Counted from the stretch's first letter, positions 37,626 through 46,512 are shown. The stretch is DNA of 64,000 nucleotides from an uncultured Francisellaceae bacterium (GCA_945956915.1 CAMFJH010000006.1:1-64000); one strand, 5' to 3'. The notes: generated by a model from the sequence alone, not told the origin. Numbers and translations are program-made.

Positions 37626-37937
37626 CTATTCTAATGGAAACACAACCTTGTCTTGGTAAATGATATTTTTCAAAGATTCATTGACTATACACAGATCAAC
37701 AACATCGACTTTGTAAGGCAAATCTGACTCTTCAAAAGCATGAAATAATTGACTACTTTCATGTTGAGTTAAAGGTCGCCCTAAATTAATAGCAAGATCC
37801 AAATCTGAAGCACGCCTTGCTTTGCCTTTAGCGCGCGAACCAAAAACCCATACTGCAGCTTCTTTAGGGAGGGTAGCCCCTAAGATCTTTTGTACAATTT
37901 GCAAATCTTTAGGACGAATATCCAATGCCATAGTCAA
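37626..37937 (-). CDS. mntA: MNT-type minimal nucleotidyltransferase (antitoxin partner of HEPN)
   Basis: A 103-residue minimal nucleotidyltransferase. The segment WVFGSRAKGKARRASDLDL gives exactly the GS-x10-DxD catalytic motif, and VDVVDL later supplies the third carboxylate. In characterised HEPN-MNT pairs such enzymes modify a tyrosine of the HEPN toxin with AMP and so silence it. It overlaps the HEPN gene by 4 bases, and both proteins match the HI0073/HI0074 pair type. Confidence 0.88.
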   Translation of the reverse strand: MTMALDIRPKDLQIVQKILGATLPKEAAVWVFGSRAKGKARRASDLDLAINLGRPLTQHESSQLFHAFEESDLPYKVDVVDLCIVNESLKNIIYQDKVVFPLE

Positions 37938-38362
37938 GTATTTAATCCCTTCCTTTTCTTGAGTTCGCTTAAAAGATATTCTGCTTCTTGTAAAAAGAGG
38001 GGTATCTGTTCAAAAACCTCTAAAGCCTTATCTTCATCATAGGTATGACTTGTGGTTCCACGATTTTTTCGATATTCTTTCCATACTTCCAATTCAGAAA
38101 GAATTAAACCTTTTTCATACCCTTTACGAATAAATTCATTAAAACTAAACTCATCAATAATATTAGGATTCGGTTCTGTAAGGCTTAGATAACGTTTGAG
38201 CATTTTTAAAGATAGCTCATAAGTAAATTCAAAAGCTTGTATCGCTGCTGCTCTAAGATGCAAAGCTAATTGCTCATCTTGAGCCAAAGGAGAAGCGCAG
38301 TAAGCTAAAGCTTCTTTTAAACGCTTAATGGCTTTTTCTAGGGAGGCAGTATTAAGTTGCAT
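37934..38362 (-). CDS. hepT: HEPN protein of a HEPN-MNT pair (HI0074 type)
   Basis: A 142-residue all-helical protein annotated in many genomes as nucleotidyltransferase substrate-binding protein. The segment RGTTSHTY gives the HEPN ribonuclease motif R-x4-H-x-Y, with the tyrosine as the expected modification target. Helices around FTYELSLKMLKRYL and WKEYRKNR complete the four-helix bundle. It is the first gene of the pair. Whether it is a working toxin cannot be seen. Confidence 0.88.
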   Translation of the reverse strand: MQLNTASLEKAIKRLKEALAYCASPLAQDEQLALHLRAAAIQAFEFTYELSLKMLKRYLSLTEPNPNIIDEFSFNEFIRKGYEKGLILSELEVWKEYRKNRGTTSHTYDEDKALEVFEQIPLFLQEAEYLLSELKKRKGLNT

Positions 38363-38519
38363 GATTGCTCCATATATAACTGTACTTGCACCCAGTAATT
38401 TCTGCTTTATTTAATGAGACAGTGTAATGCTAATATCTTTAATTTGCAATCGCAGGCATTTTAATTCATGATTATTCTATCTATTACAGTTCATTACCTT
38501 CTAAAAAAGGAGTCGAAAC

Positions 38520-39119
38520 ATGAGTACCACTAAATCCCATACCCCTATACATTTACCCCCTTTACCCTATGAACTAAACGCCCTTGAGCCTTATATCTCT
38601 AAAGAAACGCTTGAATATCACTATGGTAAGCACCATCAAGCTTATGTTACCAAGCTAAACACCTTAATTCCAGGTACGGGATTTGAACATGCATCCTTGG
38701 AAGAAATCATTCAAAAAGCCACCGGACCGATTTTTAATAATGCGGCTCAAGTATGGAATCATACTTTTTATTGGCATTGCCTTTCTCCACAAGGAGGCGG
38801 TGAGCCCACGGGCGATCTGGCCAAAGCCATTATCAGCACTTTTGGTTCTTTTAGCGCCTTTGAAGAGCAATTTACCAAAACTGCTATTGACACTTTTGGA
38901 TCAGGGTGGGCATGGCTTGTTAAAAATGAAAATAACAAACTCGAGATTATCAGCACCTCCAATGCAGGTACACCGATGACTGAACACAAAAAAGCTTTAT
39001 TAACCTGTGATGTATGGGAACATGCGTATTATATTGATTACCGTAATCAAAGACCCAAATATCTTGAAGCATTTTGGAAATTAGTCAACTGGGATTTTGT
39101 TGCCGAATCTTACCGATAG
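38520..39119 (+). CDS. sodB: superoxide dismutase [Fe]
   Basis: Converts superoxide to peroxide and oxygen in the cytoplasm. The 199-residue protein has all four metal ligands in context: [11 protein letters not shown] (His), [13 protein letters not shown] (His), and [15 protein letters not shown] (Asp, His). The AAQ-WNHTFYW form with Gln nearby and FNNAAQ points to iron rather than manganese. AAAGGAG lies before the ATG. It precedes argD by 13 bases and may share a transcript. Confidence 0.95.
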   Translation: MSTTKSHTPIHLPPLPYELNALEPYISKETLEYHYGKHHQAYVTKLNTLIPGTGFEHASLEEIIQKATGPIFNNAAQVWNHTFYWHCLSPQGGGEPTGDLAKAIISTFGSFSAFEEQFTKTAIDTFGSGWAWLVKNENNKLEIISTSNAGTPMTEHKKALLTCDVWEHAYYIDYRNQRPKYLEAFWKLVNWDFVAESYR

Positions 39120-39132
39120 ACGAGTGAAAAAC

Positions 39133-40314
39133 ATGGACCATTTAATGAATACGTATAGACGCTTACCTATCACTTTAGAACAGGGTGAAGGGGTCTGGTT
39201 ATGGGATACCGATGGCAATAAATACTTGGATGTGTTAAGTGGTATTGCTGTAACCGGCTTAGGCCACGCACATCCAGCGGTTACTAAAACCATTCAAGAA
39301 CAAGCGGCTAAATTATTGCACACTTCGAATTTATACCAAATTGCACCCCAAAGTGCTTTGGCGGATAAATTATGTGCGATCAGCGGATTGGATGAAGTCT
39401 TTTTTTGCAACTCAGGCGCAGAAGCTGTAGAAGCCGCTTTAAAATTAACCCGTCTATACGGTCATCAAAAAGGAATAGGATTTCCACAAGTCATCAGCAT
39501 GCACAATGCTTTTCATGGCCGCACTTTTGCGACTATTTCTGCAGGTGGCAATACCAAAGTACAAGCAGGTTTTGAACCCCTTGTGCCGGGTTTTATTCAT
39601 GTGCCTTTTAATAATATAGAAGCCATTAAATCTCAAAGCGAAAATCCAGCCATTGCTGCAGTGATTGTTGAACCGATACAAGGTGAAGGGGGCATCATAG
39701 TACCAGATGATCAGTATCTTCAGCAACTTCGTGCATTGTGTGATGAACAAGGTTGGTTATTGATTGCAGATGAAGTTCAATCTGGGATGGGCCGTACAGG
39801 TACTTTTTATGCCTACCAAAGTGCAGGTATTTTACCCGACATAGTGACCATGGCCAAAGGATTAGCCAACGGCATTCCTATTGGGGCTTGTTTGGCCACA
39901 GCTGCTGTTGCACAATTATTTCATCCCGGTAATCACGGTTCTACTTTTGGAGGCAATCCACTAGCCTGTGCTGCAGGTCTTGCAACAGTCAGTGCTATAG
40001 AAAAAGATAAATTATGGGATAATGCCAAAAAACAAGGCACGCTTTTACTGAATGGTTTAAAATCTCAATTGAAAAATAATCCTCATGTCATTGAGGTACG
40101 AGGCAAAGGCTTAATGATTGGCATAGAATTAGATAGACCCTGTAGAGAATTGCTTAGCTTGGCTGCCAAAGAGGGTCTATTGTTCAACAATACAAAAGAA
40201 AATGTAATACGCTTACTCCCTCCTCTCATTATTGAAGAAAAACATATCCAAATGATATTAGATAAATTACCTAAAGTAATTGAAGCTTTTATTAAAAATT
40301 CAAGTGCTGAATAA
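39133..40314 (+). CDS. argD: acetylornithine / succinyldiaminopimelate aminotransferase family
   Basis: A 393-residue class III PLP aminotransferase: LSGIAVTGLGHAHPAV at the N-terminus, NSGAEAVEAALKL, the cofactor aspartate in LIADEVQSGMGRTG, and the PLP lysine in VTMAKGLANGIPIGA. The family member ArgD also serves as DapC in lysine and meso-DAP synthesis. With lysC in this window and no other arg genes, the diaminopimelate role may be the one kept; this is inference. ATG 39133 follows the sodB stop by 13 bases. Confidence 0.9.
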   Translation: MDHLMNTYRRLPITLEQGEGVWLWDTDGNKYLDVLSGIAVTGLGHAHPAVTKTIQEQAAKLLHTSNLYQIAPQSALADKLCAISGLDEVFFCNSGAEAVEAALKLTRLYGHQKGIGFPQVISMHNAFHGRTFATISAGGNTKVQAGFEPLVPGFIHVPFNNIEAIKSQSENPAIAAVIVEPIQGEGGIIVPDDQYLQQLRALCDEQGWLLIADEVQSGMGRTGTFYAYQSAGILPDIVTMAKGLANGIPIGACLATAAVAQLFHPGNHGSTFGGNPLACAAGLATVSAIEKDKLWDNAKKQGTLLLNGLKSQLKNNPHVIEVRGKGLMIGIELDRPCRELLSLAAKEGLLFNNTKENVIRLLPPLIIEEKHIQMILDKLPKVIEAFIKNSSAE

Positions 40315-40425
40315 ATATTATATTTATTTAAATACTTAAAGATTTCAAGCACTCAATGAGTGTATATGCTCATTTTTTAGATTTAATTTTTTTCTCCATT
40401 TAAAACAGCAAATGAAATACCTTTT

Positions 40426-40462
40426 GGCGGGCTGGTTATAGCCTCTCTATAACCAGCCCGCC
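40426..40462. terminator. perfect 16-bp hairpin after argD
   Basis: GGCGGGCTGGTTATAG-cctct-CTATAACCAGCCCGCC. It lies 111 bases after the argD stop, with TTTT before the left arm rather than a T run after the right. It could end the argD transcript. Confidence 0.5.
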
Positions 40463-40468
40463 TATTGC

Positions 40469-40511
40469 TTTGGTGGGCTGGTTATAGTATACTTATAAGC
40501 AGCCCACCAAA
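40469..40511. repeat. second, related hairpin in the leader of the DUF234-type gene
   Basis: TTTGGTGGGCTGGTTATA and TATAAGCAGCCCACCAAA form an 18-bp stem with one mismatch around a 7-base loop. Its arm is nearly the same as the preceding hairpin (GGTGGGCTGGTTATAG versus GGCGGGCTGGTTATAG), so the two are a tandem pair of a small palindromic repeat. It ends 26 bases before the likely GTG start of the next gene. Confidence 0.6.
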
Positions 40512-40536
40512 TTGGCTTTTAATCCGGGAGAAGTAT

Positions 40537-42000
40537 GTGAGTATTATTATAGGCAGGCAAGCCGAACAAAAAATATTATTAAATATTATGAATTCTAATT
40601 CTGCTGAATTTCTTGTAATTTACGGACGAAGACGTATTGGAAAAACCTATTTAATAGAGCAATTTTTTTTTAATCAAACCTGCATGTTCTTCCGTGCAAC
40701 AGGCATACAAAATGGAAAACTCAAAGACCAATTAGGCGAATTTGCCAAAGGTATTGGTGACTGTTTTTATAAAGGTGCATCGATTAGCCCACCTAGTTCT
40801 TGGATGCAAGCTTTTGAGGAATTGACAAAAGCTATTCAAAACAGCGACAATAATAAGAAAATTATATTATTTTTAGATGAATTGCCGTGGATGGCTACAC
40901 GTCGTTCAGGGATCTTAGAAGCCTTAGGGTATTATTGGAATCATTACTGGTCAAAGATTGAGCATCTAAAACTCATTGTATGCGGATCAAGTGCATCTTG
41001 GATTATTAAAAATATTATTTACAATAAAGGCGGACTTCATAATCGCGCAACAAAGGAAATTCAGTTAAATGCATTTTCACTTTTAGAATCTAAAGATTTC
41101 TTAAAAAGTCGAAACATCAAATTAAATGATAATCAAATTTTACAGCTTTATACTGTAATAGGCGGCATACCTCATTATTTAAAGCATATAGAACGCGGGC
41201 AATCGGCAGCTCAAAATATCAATAACTTGTGTTTTAAAGAATCTGGACCCTTATTTTCTGAATTTACTAAATTATTTCAATCCTTATTTAAAAAAGCCAA
41301 TTTATATATAGAGCTTATAAGAATAATTTCTAAAAAACATCTGGGCATCTCAAGAGTTGATATTGAAAAACTGAGTAAATTGTCTAGTAAAGGAGGTACA
41401 TTAACAGAACGACTTGATGATCTGGAACTAGCAGGCTTTATAAAATCTTTTATACCTTTCAAAACTAAAGCTCAAGGTGTTTATTATAAAATCATCGATG
41501 AATACGTTTATTTTTATCTTCAATGGATTGAGCCTTTTAAAAAGCATGCTTTAGGATTTGATAGCAATAATGAATATTTTACAGAAAAAATGGGAACTCC
41601 AGAATACTATAGCTGGATGGGATATGCTTTTGAATCGGTCTGTTATAAACATATTGCCCAAATTCGCTCGGCTTTAGAAATAAGCGCAGGTGCAAGAGCT
41701 GGGACTTGGCGTTATATATCTAAAAACGACCCTAAAAAAACAGGGGTACAAATTGATTTATTATTTGAAGGGAAAGACAATATCATAATCTTATGTGAAA
41801 TTAAATGTACTGACAAACCTTTTAGTATTGATAAATCCTATTATCATAATTTGTTAAATAAAATCAATGTTTATAGAGCTGAAACCAAAACTACAAAACA
41901 AATTTTTATGGCTTTTGTATCGGCAGCGGGTATTAAAGCAAATGTGTATTCTGAAGAAATTGTGGATAAAACTGTATCTTTGGGTGATTTATTTAAATAA
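40537..42000 (+). CDS. P-loop ATPase with DUF234-type C-terminus (first copy)
   Basis: A 487-residue protein: N-terminal IIGRQAEQKIL, Walker A in IYGRRRIGKTYLIEQ, Walker B IILFLDELPWMATRR, sensor LIVCGSSASWI, then a winged helix (SSKGGTLTERLDDLELAGFI) and a C-terminal DUF234 region. The latter contains VQIDLLFEGKDNIIILCEIKC, a D...E-x-K arrangement typical of PD-(D/E)xK nuclease folds. The same architecture recurs at 62423. GTG 40537 is the chosen start, with GGGAG 7 bases before; the frame stays open further up through the hairpin. Function of the family is unknown; some members may move or defend mobile DNA. Confidence 0.82.
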   Translation: MSIIIGRQAEQKILLNIMNSNSAEFLVIYGRRRIGKTYLIEQFFFNQTCMFFRATGIQNGKLKDQLGEFAKGIGDCFYKGASISPPSSWMQAFEELTKAIQNSDNNKKIILFLDELPWMATRRSGILEALGYYWNHYWSKIEHLKLIVCGSSASWIIKNIIYNKGGLHNRATKEIQLNAFSLLESKDFLKSRNIKLNDNQILQLYTVIGGIPHYLKHIERGQSAAQNINNLCFKESGPLFSEFTKLFQSLFKKANLYIELIRIISKKHLGISRVDIEKLSKLSSKGGTLTERLDDLELAGFIKSFIPFKTKAQGVYYKIIDEYVYFYLQWIEPFKKHALGFDSNNEYFTEKMGTPEYYSWMGYAFESVCYKHIAQIRSALEISAGARAGTWRYISKNDPKKTGVQIDLLFEGKDNIIILCEIKCTDKPFSIDKSYYHNLLNKINVYRAETKTTKQIFMAFVSAAGIKANVYSEEIVDKTVSLGDLFK

Positions 42001-42094
42001 AAATGAGAATGACACCCCAGAAAAAAGTAAGTTGACTGTCATCATCCATATTGATTACCCTGATTATAAATAAATTTAAAAATTTGGAGATTCA

Positions 42095-42736
42095 ATGATA
42101 AGACTAAAAACTTTTTTTCAAATCGGCTGCGCCATGCTAATACCCTCAACTGTGTTTTGTACCGGCTGCACAAGTGCATATGAACGGATGTATGTACCTC
42201 CAGAACAAATTCCCGCACACATTTCAAAATTGGGTGTATGTCCCACCAAAAACATTTTAGTAGTCGATACTCAAAAACAGACTCTTGCTTTATTAGAACA
42301 AAACAAAATTAAAAAATCTTATACTATTTCAACGGGCAAACGGGGTGTTGGGCAGCGCATTAATACTTTTCAAACGCCTCAAGGCCTGCACCGTATTAAT
42401 GAAAAAATAGGCCATGGCGTGCCGCGTTATGGCATTTTTCATCGCAGGAATTATACTGGCTCTGCTTGGAAACCTCAAAAACGCTGTGCGCATAAAAAGG
42501 ATTATATCTCTACCCGCATCTTAAGATTGGAAGGATTACAACCTGGATTAAATAAAGGTCGAGATAGATGCGGTAGAATCATTGATAGCGAAACAAGAGC
42601 CGTCTATATTCATGGCACGACCATGGAATGGAAATTGGGCACACCCAGCACTAAAGGATGCGTACATATGAGTGCTGATGATGTGATTAAGCTTTATAAT
42701 GAAATCCCAGAAGGCACTTTAGTTTGGATTAATTAA
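42095..42736 (+). CDS. L,D-transpeptidase (YkuD family), exported
   Basis: A 213-residue cell-wall enzyme forming 3-3 cross-links or attaching lipoprotein to peptidoglycan. A signal peptide with a lipobox-like end (STVFCTGC) precedes KNILVVDTQKQTLALLEQ. The catalytic signature is complete: IHGTTMEWKLGTPSTKGCVHMS, with the His and the Cys of S-x-G-C-x-H. The start has GGAG. L,D-cross-linking is common in Coxiella-like and Legionella-like bacteria. Confidence 0.9.
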   Translation: MIRLKTFFQIGCAMLIPSTVFCTGCTSAYERMYVPPEQIPAHISKLGVCPTKNILVVDTQKQTLALLEQNKIKKSYTISTGKRGVGQRINTFQTPQGLHRINEKIGHGVPRYGIFHRRNYTGSAWKPQKRCAHKKDYISTRILRLEGLQPGLNKGRDRCGRIIDSETRAVYIHGTTMEWKLGTPSTKGCVHMSADDVIKLYNEIPEGTLVWIN

Positions 42737-42815
42737 AAGTTTAAGGCTTTGATTTTTGAAGTTGTAATTTAGCCGATGGGTCTAGTGGGAATTTTGTTAT
42801 ACTCAGGATTACTTA

Positions 42816-42950
42816 TTAATCCTCTGGCTTAAATAAATCATCTAGGATTATTAGACCATCTAACATTTCTTCAGAGAGAACAATCTTTTGATTTTTTATA
42901 ACCCAATGATATTTAAAATAAAAAACACCATTATTTTTTACAGGCTTATT
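42816..42950 (-). pseudogene. short coding-like fragment
   Basis: On the minus strand the segment reads NKPVKNNGVFYFKYHWVI followed by KNQKIVLSEEMLDGLIILDD and LFKPED before TAA at 42816-42818. Composition looks protein-like, but there is no start codon: TAG closes the frame upstream, and the only ATG is in the middle. I take it for the tail of a lost gene. No family recognised. The rest of the 42737-42979 gap shows nothing else. Confidence 0.25.
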
Positions 42951-42979
42951 CTAATATCGAATATTTCCGTTCTAGAATA

Positions 42980-43945
42980 CTATGTTTTAGCAGGGGTTGA
43001 ATTGGCAGGCTCTGCGTAACTTCTGTTACGACCATAATGCTTGGCTTGGTATAAAGCAAAATCAGCACCTTCTTTTAAATCCCACGGCGAAGTGTAATGT
43101 CCCGGTTCGGCCATTGCAATACCTGAGCTTACCGTCACATGATCACTGCACCCTGAGCCAGTGTGTGGAATTTTGAGATTATCAACAACCAGTCTTAATT
43201 TTTCTGCCCATTGCAAAGCTGCGTTTCTATCCGTATTGGGAATAATGTAGGCAAAAGTCGCACCACTGATACGTGATAATGAAGTACCTTCTGTTGCAGG
43301 AATGGCAGTTCTTAATGCATCTGAAATCTGCTTAATACATTTATCACCCTCTTCTGCACCATAAACTTTATTAAAACTCACAAAATAATCAATATCCGTC
43401 ATAATTAAAGCCAACGGTGTGCTGGTACGCTTGGCTTTAAACCATTCTTTTTCTAAAGCATCTTCAAAGGAATTTGCCGTACCAATACCTGTTAATACAT
43501 CTTGAGTAACCATGGTTTCTAAAGCCCTATTGGCCAAAACCAAATCATGCGCTACCGAAAATACTTCGTCTTTTAGGTTTTTTAAACGCTCAGCAGAACG
43601 TACTTTTATTTTTAAACGGATCGCTTCTACGGGTTTTAATAAAAAATCATCTACATTGGCTTCTAAACTTTGTTCAATTTCCGCATCCGTAAATGCTGAT
43701 TTCATCAGGACAACAGGCACCCATACCGCAGAACCCCCTAATTGCCTTAATTGATTAATCAAGCTCAAACAGGATTGGCCTTCAAAAAGCCAATCCACTA
43801 AAATTAAATCAGGACATTTTGACTTACAAATTTCTAAGAATTCTTTAGAAGAACTGGCTTCTTGTAAAGTATGCCCAAAGGGTTGTAAGTTTGCGACTAA
43901 AAGAGACCGATGGGTTGCATCCCCATCAGCGACTAGCACGCGCAT
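42980..43945 (-). CDS. response regulator with degenerate GGDEF domain
   Basis: A 321-residue protein: an N-terminal receiver with the acidic pocket (VLVADGDATH), phospho-acceptor Asp51 (LILVDWLFE) and Lys104 (DFLLKPVEA), then a GGDEF domain. The catalytic loop is SGATF (residues 227-231) where active diguanylate cyclases have GG(D/E)EF, and DVLTGIGTANSF replaces D-x-LTGL-x-NRR-x-F. The metal site MTDIDYF is kept. The layout is that of PleD or WspR-like regulators, but the cyclase should be inactive; it may act as a c-di-GMP/GTP-binding or purely protein-protein regulator. It overlaps dsbC by 20 bases. Confidence 0.85.
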   Translation of the reverse strand: MRVLVADGDATHRSLLVANLQPFGHTLQEASSSKEFLEICKSKCPDLILVDWLFEGQSCLSLINQLRQLGGSAVWVPVVLMKSAFTDAEIEQSLEANVDDFLLKPVEAIRLKIKVRSAERLKNLKDEVFSVAHDLVLANRALETMVTQDVLTGIGTANSFEDALEKEWFKAKRTSTPLALIMTDIDYFVSFNKVYGAEEGDKCIKQISDALRTAIPATEGTSLSRISGATFAYIIPNTDRNAALQWAEKLRLVVDNLKIPHTGSGCSDHVTVSSGIAMAEPGHYTSPWDLKEGADFALYQAKHYGRNRSYAEPANSTPAKT

Positions 43946-44531
43946 GTTTTGAATCCCCTAAGCTTTTAGATTTATGCTTGATGGCTTCGCGGGCCAATTT
44001 TTCTGCGGGTAAATATCCACCCCAAACAACCCCGTCTTCAAAAACCAAAGTGGGTGTGCCCGAGATCCCCAGCTGTCGACCCAAAGTGCGATGATCATTA
44101 ATACGGTGATCACAAGTCTTGAGTTCTATTTCATTGCCGTCCATCGCAGCTTCCATTAATTTTTTTCGCTCTTCAGTGGTTTTTGCACACCATACCGTTA
44201 CCATTTTGTTATAACTGTCCGAGCCTTCTCCACGTCTTGGATAAGAAAGAATGCGAACTTCTATGCCTAAATCATTGGCTTTAGCGATTTCTTGATGTTG
44301 TTTGCGACAATAGGAACAATCCATATCTGTGAAGACGGTGACCGAAGCTTTAGGTTGACCGTTGCTCGCTGGATAAACAATCCTCTCTTTAGCATCAACC
44401 TTAGACAATGCTTTTACACGAGCAGCCGCTTTTGGATCTTCAGAACCTGAGGCGGGGGATTCAGCCATTGCTTGACCAAAGCCAAACAATAAAGCAGCAA
44501 TGAGGGTGTACTTAACGCTTTTCTTAATCAT
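43926..44531 (-). CDS. dsbC: DsbC-like thiol isomerase lacking the dimerisation domain
   Basis: A 201-residue exported thioredoxin-fold protein with signal peptide (about 23 residues, ending AMA), CSYC active site at 72-75 (TVFTDMDCSYCRKQHQEIA), RILSYPRRGEGSDSYNKM, a second cysteine pair, and cis-Pro LGISGTPTLVFEDG. These are DsbC features. The roughly 60-residue N-terminal dimerisation domain of classical DsbC is replaced by a short Ala/Lys-rich segment. Such a monomer may work as an oxidant or as a different isomerase; DsbD is at 2614. Its ribosome site lies in a long inverted repeat (see 44534-44608). Confidence 0.88.
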   Translation of the reverse strand: MIKKSVKYTLIAALLFGFGQAMAESPASGSEDPKAAARVKALSKVDAKERIVYPASNGQPKASVTVFTDMDCSYCRKQHQEIAKANDLGIEVRILSYPRRGEGSDSYNKMVTVWCAKTTEERKKLMEAAMDGNEIELKTCDHRINDHRTLGRQLGISGTPTLVFEDGVVWGGYLPAEKLAREAIKHKSKSLGDSKHARASR

Positions 44532-44533
44532 AT

Positions 44534-44608
44534 CAACTCCATTATTTAGCCATTACTCTAAAGAGTATAACTCAAGAATCTGAATAATGACTTAAATAAA
44601 TGGAGTTG
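44534..44608 (-). promoter_or_regulatory. long-range inverted repeat covering the dsbC ribosome site
   Basis: CAACTCCATTATTTA at 44534-44548 is the complement of TAAATAAATGGAGTTG at 44593-44608 (15 bp with one bulge), with 44 bases between. On the minus strand the right arm contains GGAG, the dsbC Shine-Dalgarno; the left arm lies upstream. A TATACT -10-like box lies in the loop. Read-through RNA from rplS could fold and mask the site; RNA started at the inner promoter could not. Confidence 0.5.
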
Positions 44609-44619
44609 TTTTTTCTTTT

Positions 44620-45000
44620 TTATTCTTCAGTTGTTTTTGACCTTAGGTCAAGCTTTTCTCTAATTCGAGCCGCTTTACCGGTTAAACCACGTAAATAATA
44701 CAATTTAGCTTTGCGTACATGACCTTTACGTTTTACGGTAATGCCCTTAATAGCAGGACTGTGTGCTTGGAATACGCGTTCAACACCCTCACCATGAGAC
44801 ATCTTACGAACGGTAAAAGAAGAGTGGAGTCCTCTTTTGCGCTTTGCAATCACAACGCCTTCAAAAGCCTGTGTTCGAGTACGTACGCCCTCAGTCACTT
44901 CCACATCTACGATAATGGTATCGCCTGGATTAAATTCCGGTATGGTTTTTAATTGTGCTTGTTCAATATCACGAATGATATTGTTCATATTTAGACTCAT
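44620..45000 (-). CDS. rplS: 50S ribosomal protein L19
   Basis: A 126-residue ribosomal protein of normal length: [76 protein letters not shown]. Last gene of the rpsP-rimM-trmD-rplS operon; it overlaps trmD by 4 bases. Confidence 0.98.
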   Translation of the reverse strand: MSLNMNNIIRDIEQAQLKTIPEFNPGDTIIVDVEVTEGVRTRTQAFEGVVIAKRKRGLHSSFTVRKMSHGEGVERVFQAHSPAIKGITVKRKGHVRKAKLYYLRGLTGKAARIREKLDLRSKTTEE

Positions 45001-45746
45001 GATGCTTTCCCCTTTGTATACGCTTCTATAAATTCTTCTAACAGTGCCTGACTAGAAGGTTCTAATTCTACCCCGGCTAATAAATCTTTGCGCCTTTCCC
45101 ATGTGCGCCCCAATTGCTGCTTCAAGCGCCAACGCGCAATTTGCTTGTGATCGCCCCCTAATAGAACGTCTGGAACTTGCATCCCCTCAAATACCTCGGG
45201 TCGAGTAAAATGAGGACAATCCAACAACCCACTCACAAAAGAATCCTGCTCAACAGAATTTTCATTCCCAAGAACACCCGGAAGCCAACGTGCCATAGCA
45301 TCTATCATGATCATAACAGCCAGTTCACCACCGCTTAGGACATAATCCCCTACTGACCACTCTTCGTCAACCAGCAAGGTCAATAAACGTTCATCAACCC
45401 CTTCATAACGACCCGCCAAAAAAATAAGATTCTGCTCTTTGGCCAAATCGCAAATACTACGCTGATCCAATTTTCGCCCCTGAGGGGATACGTAGATAAC
45501 CTTGGCATTGGGCCGCCCTATACGCGCGGCCCGTATCGCATCCCTTAAGGGCTTGGCCTGCATCACCATGCCAGGACCGCCCCCATAAGGCCTATCATCC
45601 ACTCTTTTATGCTTATCCTCGGTATAATCCCTTGGATTCCAATAACTTAAGCTTAGTAATTCGCGCTCTATTGCACGACTCGTAATACCAAATTCCGTGA
45701 TAGCTTTAAACATTTCTGGGAATAAGCTAACAATTCCACACCACAC
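44997..45746 (-). CDS. trmD: tRNA (guanine37-N1)-methyltransferase
   Basis: Methylates G37 next to the anticodon to keep the reading frame. The 249-residue SPOUT enzyme shows the trefoil-knot motifs [14 protein letters not shown] and [26 protein letters not shown] place the start at GTG 45746 ([13 protein letters not shown]), one base after the rimM stop, because family members begin with W-x-G-I-x-S-L-F-P; an earlier TTG would add nine residues overlapping rimM. Confidence 0.95.
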   Translation of the reverse strand: MWCGIVSLFPEMFKAITEFGITSRAIERELLSLSYWNPRDYTEDKHKRVDDRPYGGGPGMVMQAKPLRDAIRAARIGRPNAKVIYVSPQGRKLDQRSICDLAKEQNLIFLAGRYEGVDERLLTLLVDEEWSVGDYVLSGGELAVMIMIDAMARWLPGVLGNENSVEQDSFVSGLLDCPHFTRPEVFEGMQVPDVLLGGDHKQIARWRLKQQLGRTWERRKDLLAGVELEPSSQALLEEFIEAYTKGKAS

Positions 45747-45747
45747 T

Positions 45748-46251
45748 TCAAAACTCCGGTTCCCAATGCACAATCATTTTCTTTTGCGCTAAATCAACGC
45801 TTAATACAACCTCGTCTATGTAGGGGATCAAATATTCTTCATTTTGTGAATTGTGTACCACAATCACATCATTAGAACCTGTTTCAAATAAACTTTCTAT
45901 CAGACCCAAACAAAGCCCTGTGTCTGTATAAACTTCTAAGCCTTCTAACTCTGCCCAGTAGTATTCATCTGGTCCTAAGTCGGGCAAAGCTTCTCGGGCA
46001 ACCCCAATATCGGCATGGGTTAAGAGCGCTGCAGCATCCCTATTCTCACACCCTTCTAAGGTGGCCACAAAATTTTTCCCATGAACGCGGGCAGATTTTA
46101 GACCCCTTTTATGCCATTCTCCGTTTAGGTTTAAATACCATTCCGAGAATTTCAATAAATTTTCTTGGGGTTCAGTAAAAGAATGCACATGCACTTGTCC
46201 TTTTACCCCAAAGGGTGCCCCAATACGACCTACAATAACGGGTTCCAACAA
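45748..46251 (-). CDS. rimM: 16S rRNA processing protein RimM
   Basis: A 167-residue ribosome maturation factor for the 30S head: N-terminal barrel [21 protein letters not shown] and the PRC domain ([38 protein letters not shown]). Immediately after rpsP with zero gap. Confidence 0.97.
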   Translation of the reverse strand: MLEPVIVGRIGAPFGVKGQVHVHSFTEPQENLLKFSEWYLNLNGEWHKRGLKSARVHGKNFVATLEGCENRDAAALLTHADIGVAREALPDLGPDEYYWAELEGLEVYTDTGLCLGLIESLFETGSNDVIVVHNSQNEEYLIPYIDEVVLSVDLAQKKMIVHWEPEF

Positions 46252-46512
46252 TTAAGCTGCCGTTTGACCTTGTTTATCCCATTGCTGCAACAGCACGGCC
46301 ACACGTTGAGAAGGTTGTGCACCCCGAGCCATCCAATGCGTCACACGTTCACGACTCATGTGCAAGCCAATCTCTTTGCCAGATGCAATAGGATTAAAAT
46401 AGCCCAATCGTTCAATATAACGACCGTCTCGTGGCGTACGGCTATCTGTAACTACAATATGATAAAATGGACGTTTCTTAGCTCCGCCCCGCGCAAGTCG
46501 AATTACAACCAT
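46252..46512 (-). CDS. rpsP: 30S ribosomal protein S16
   Basis: An 86-residue S16: [41 protein letters not shown] at the N-terminus is the full family signature, in short form [13 protein letters not shown]. First gene of the operon. AAGGAG-like site before ATG. Confidence 0.98.
   Translation of the reverse strand: MVVIRLARGGAKKRPFYHIVVTDSRTPRDGRYIERLGYFNPIASGKEIGLHMSRERVTHWMARGAQPSQRVAVLLQQWDKQGQTAA

Noticed and set aside
40465-40536. Upstream TTG start for the DUF234-type ATPase
   Set aside because: It would translate through the hairpin and add residues not seen in the family; GTG 40537 has a good GGGAG site.
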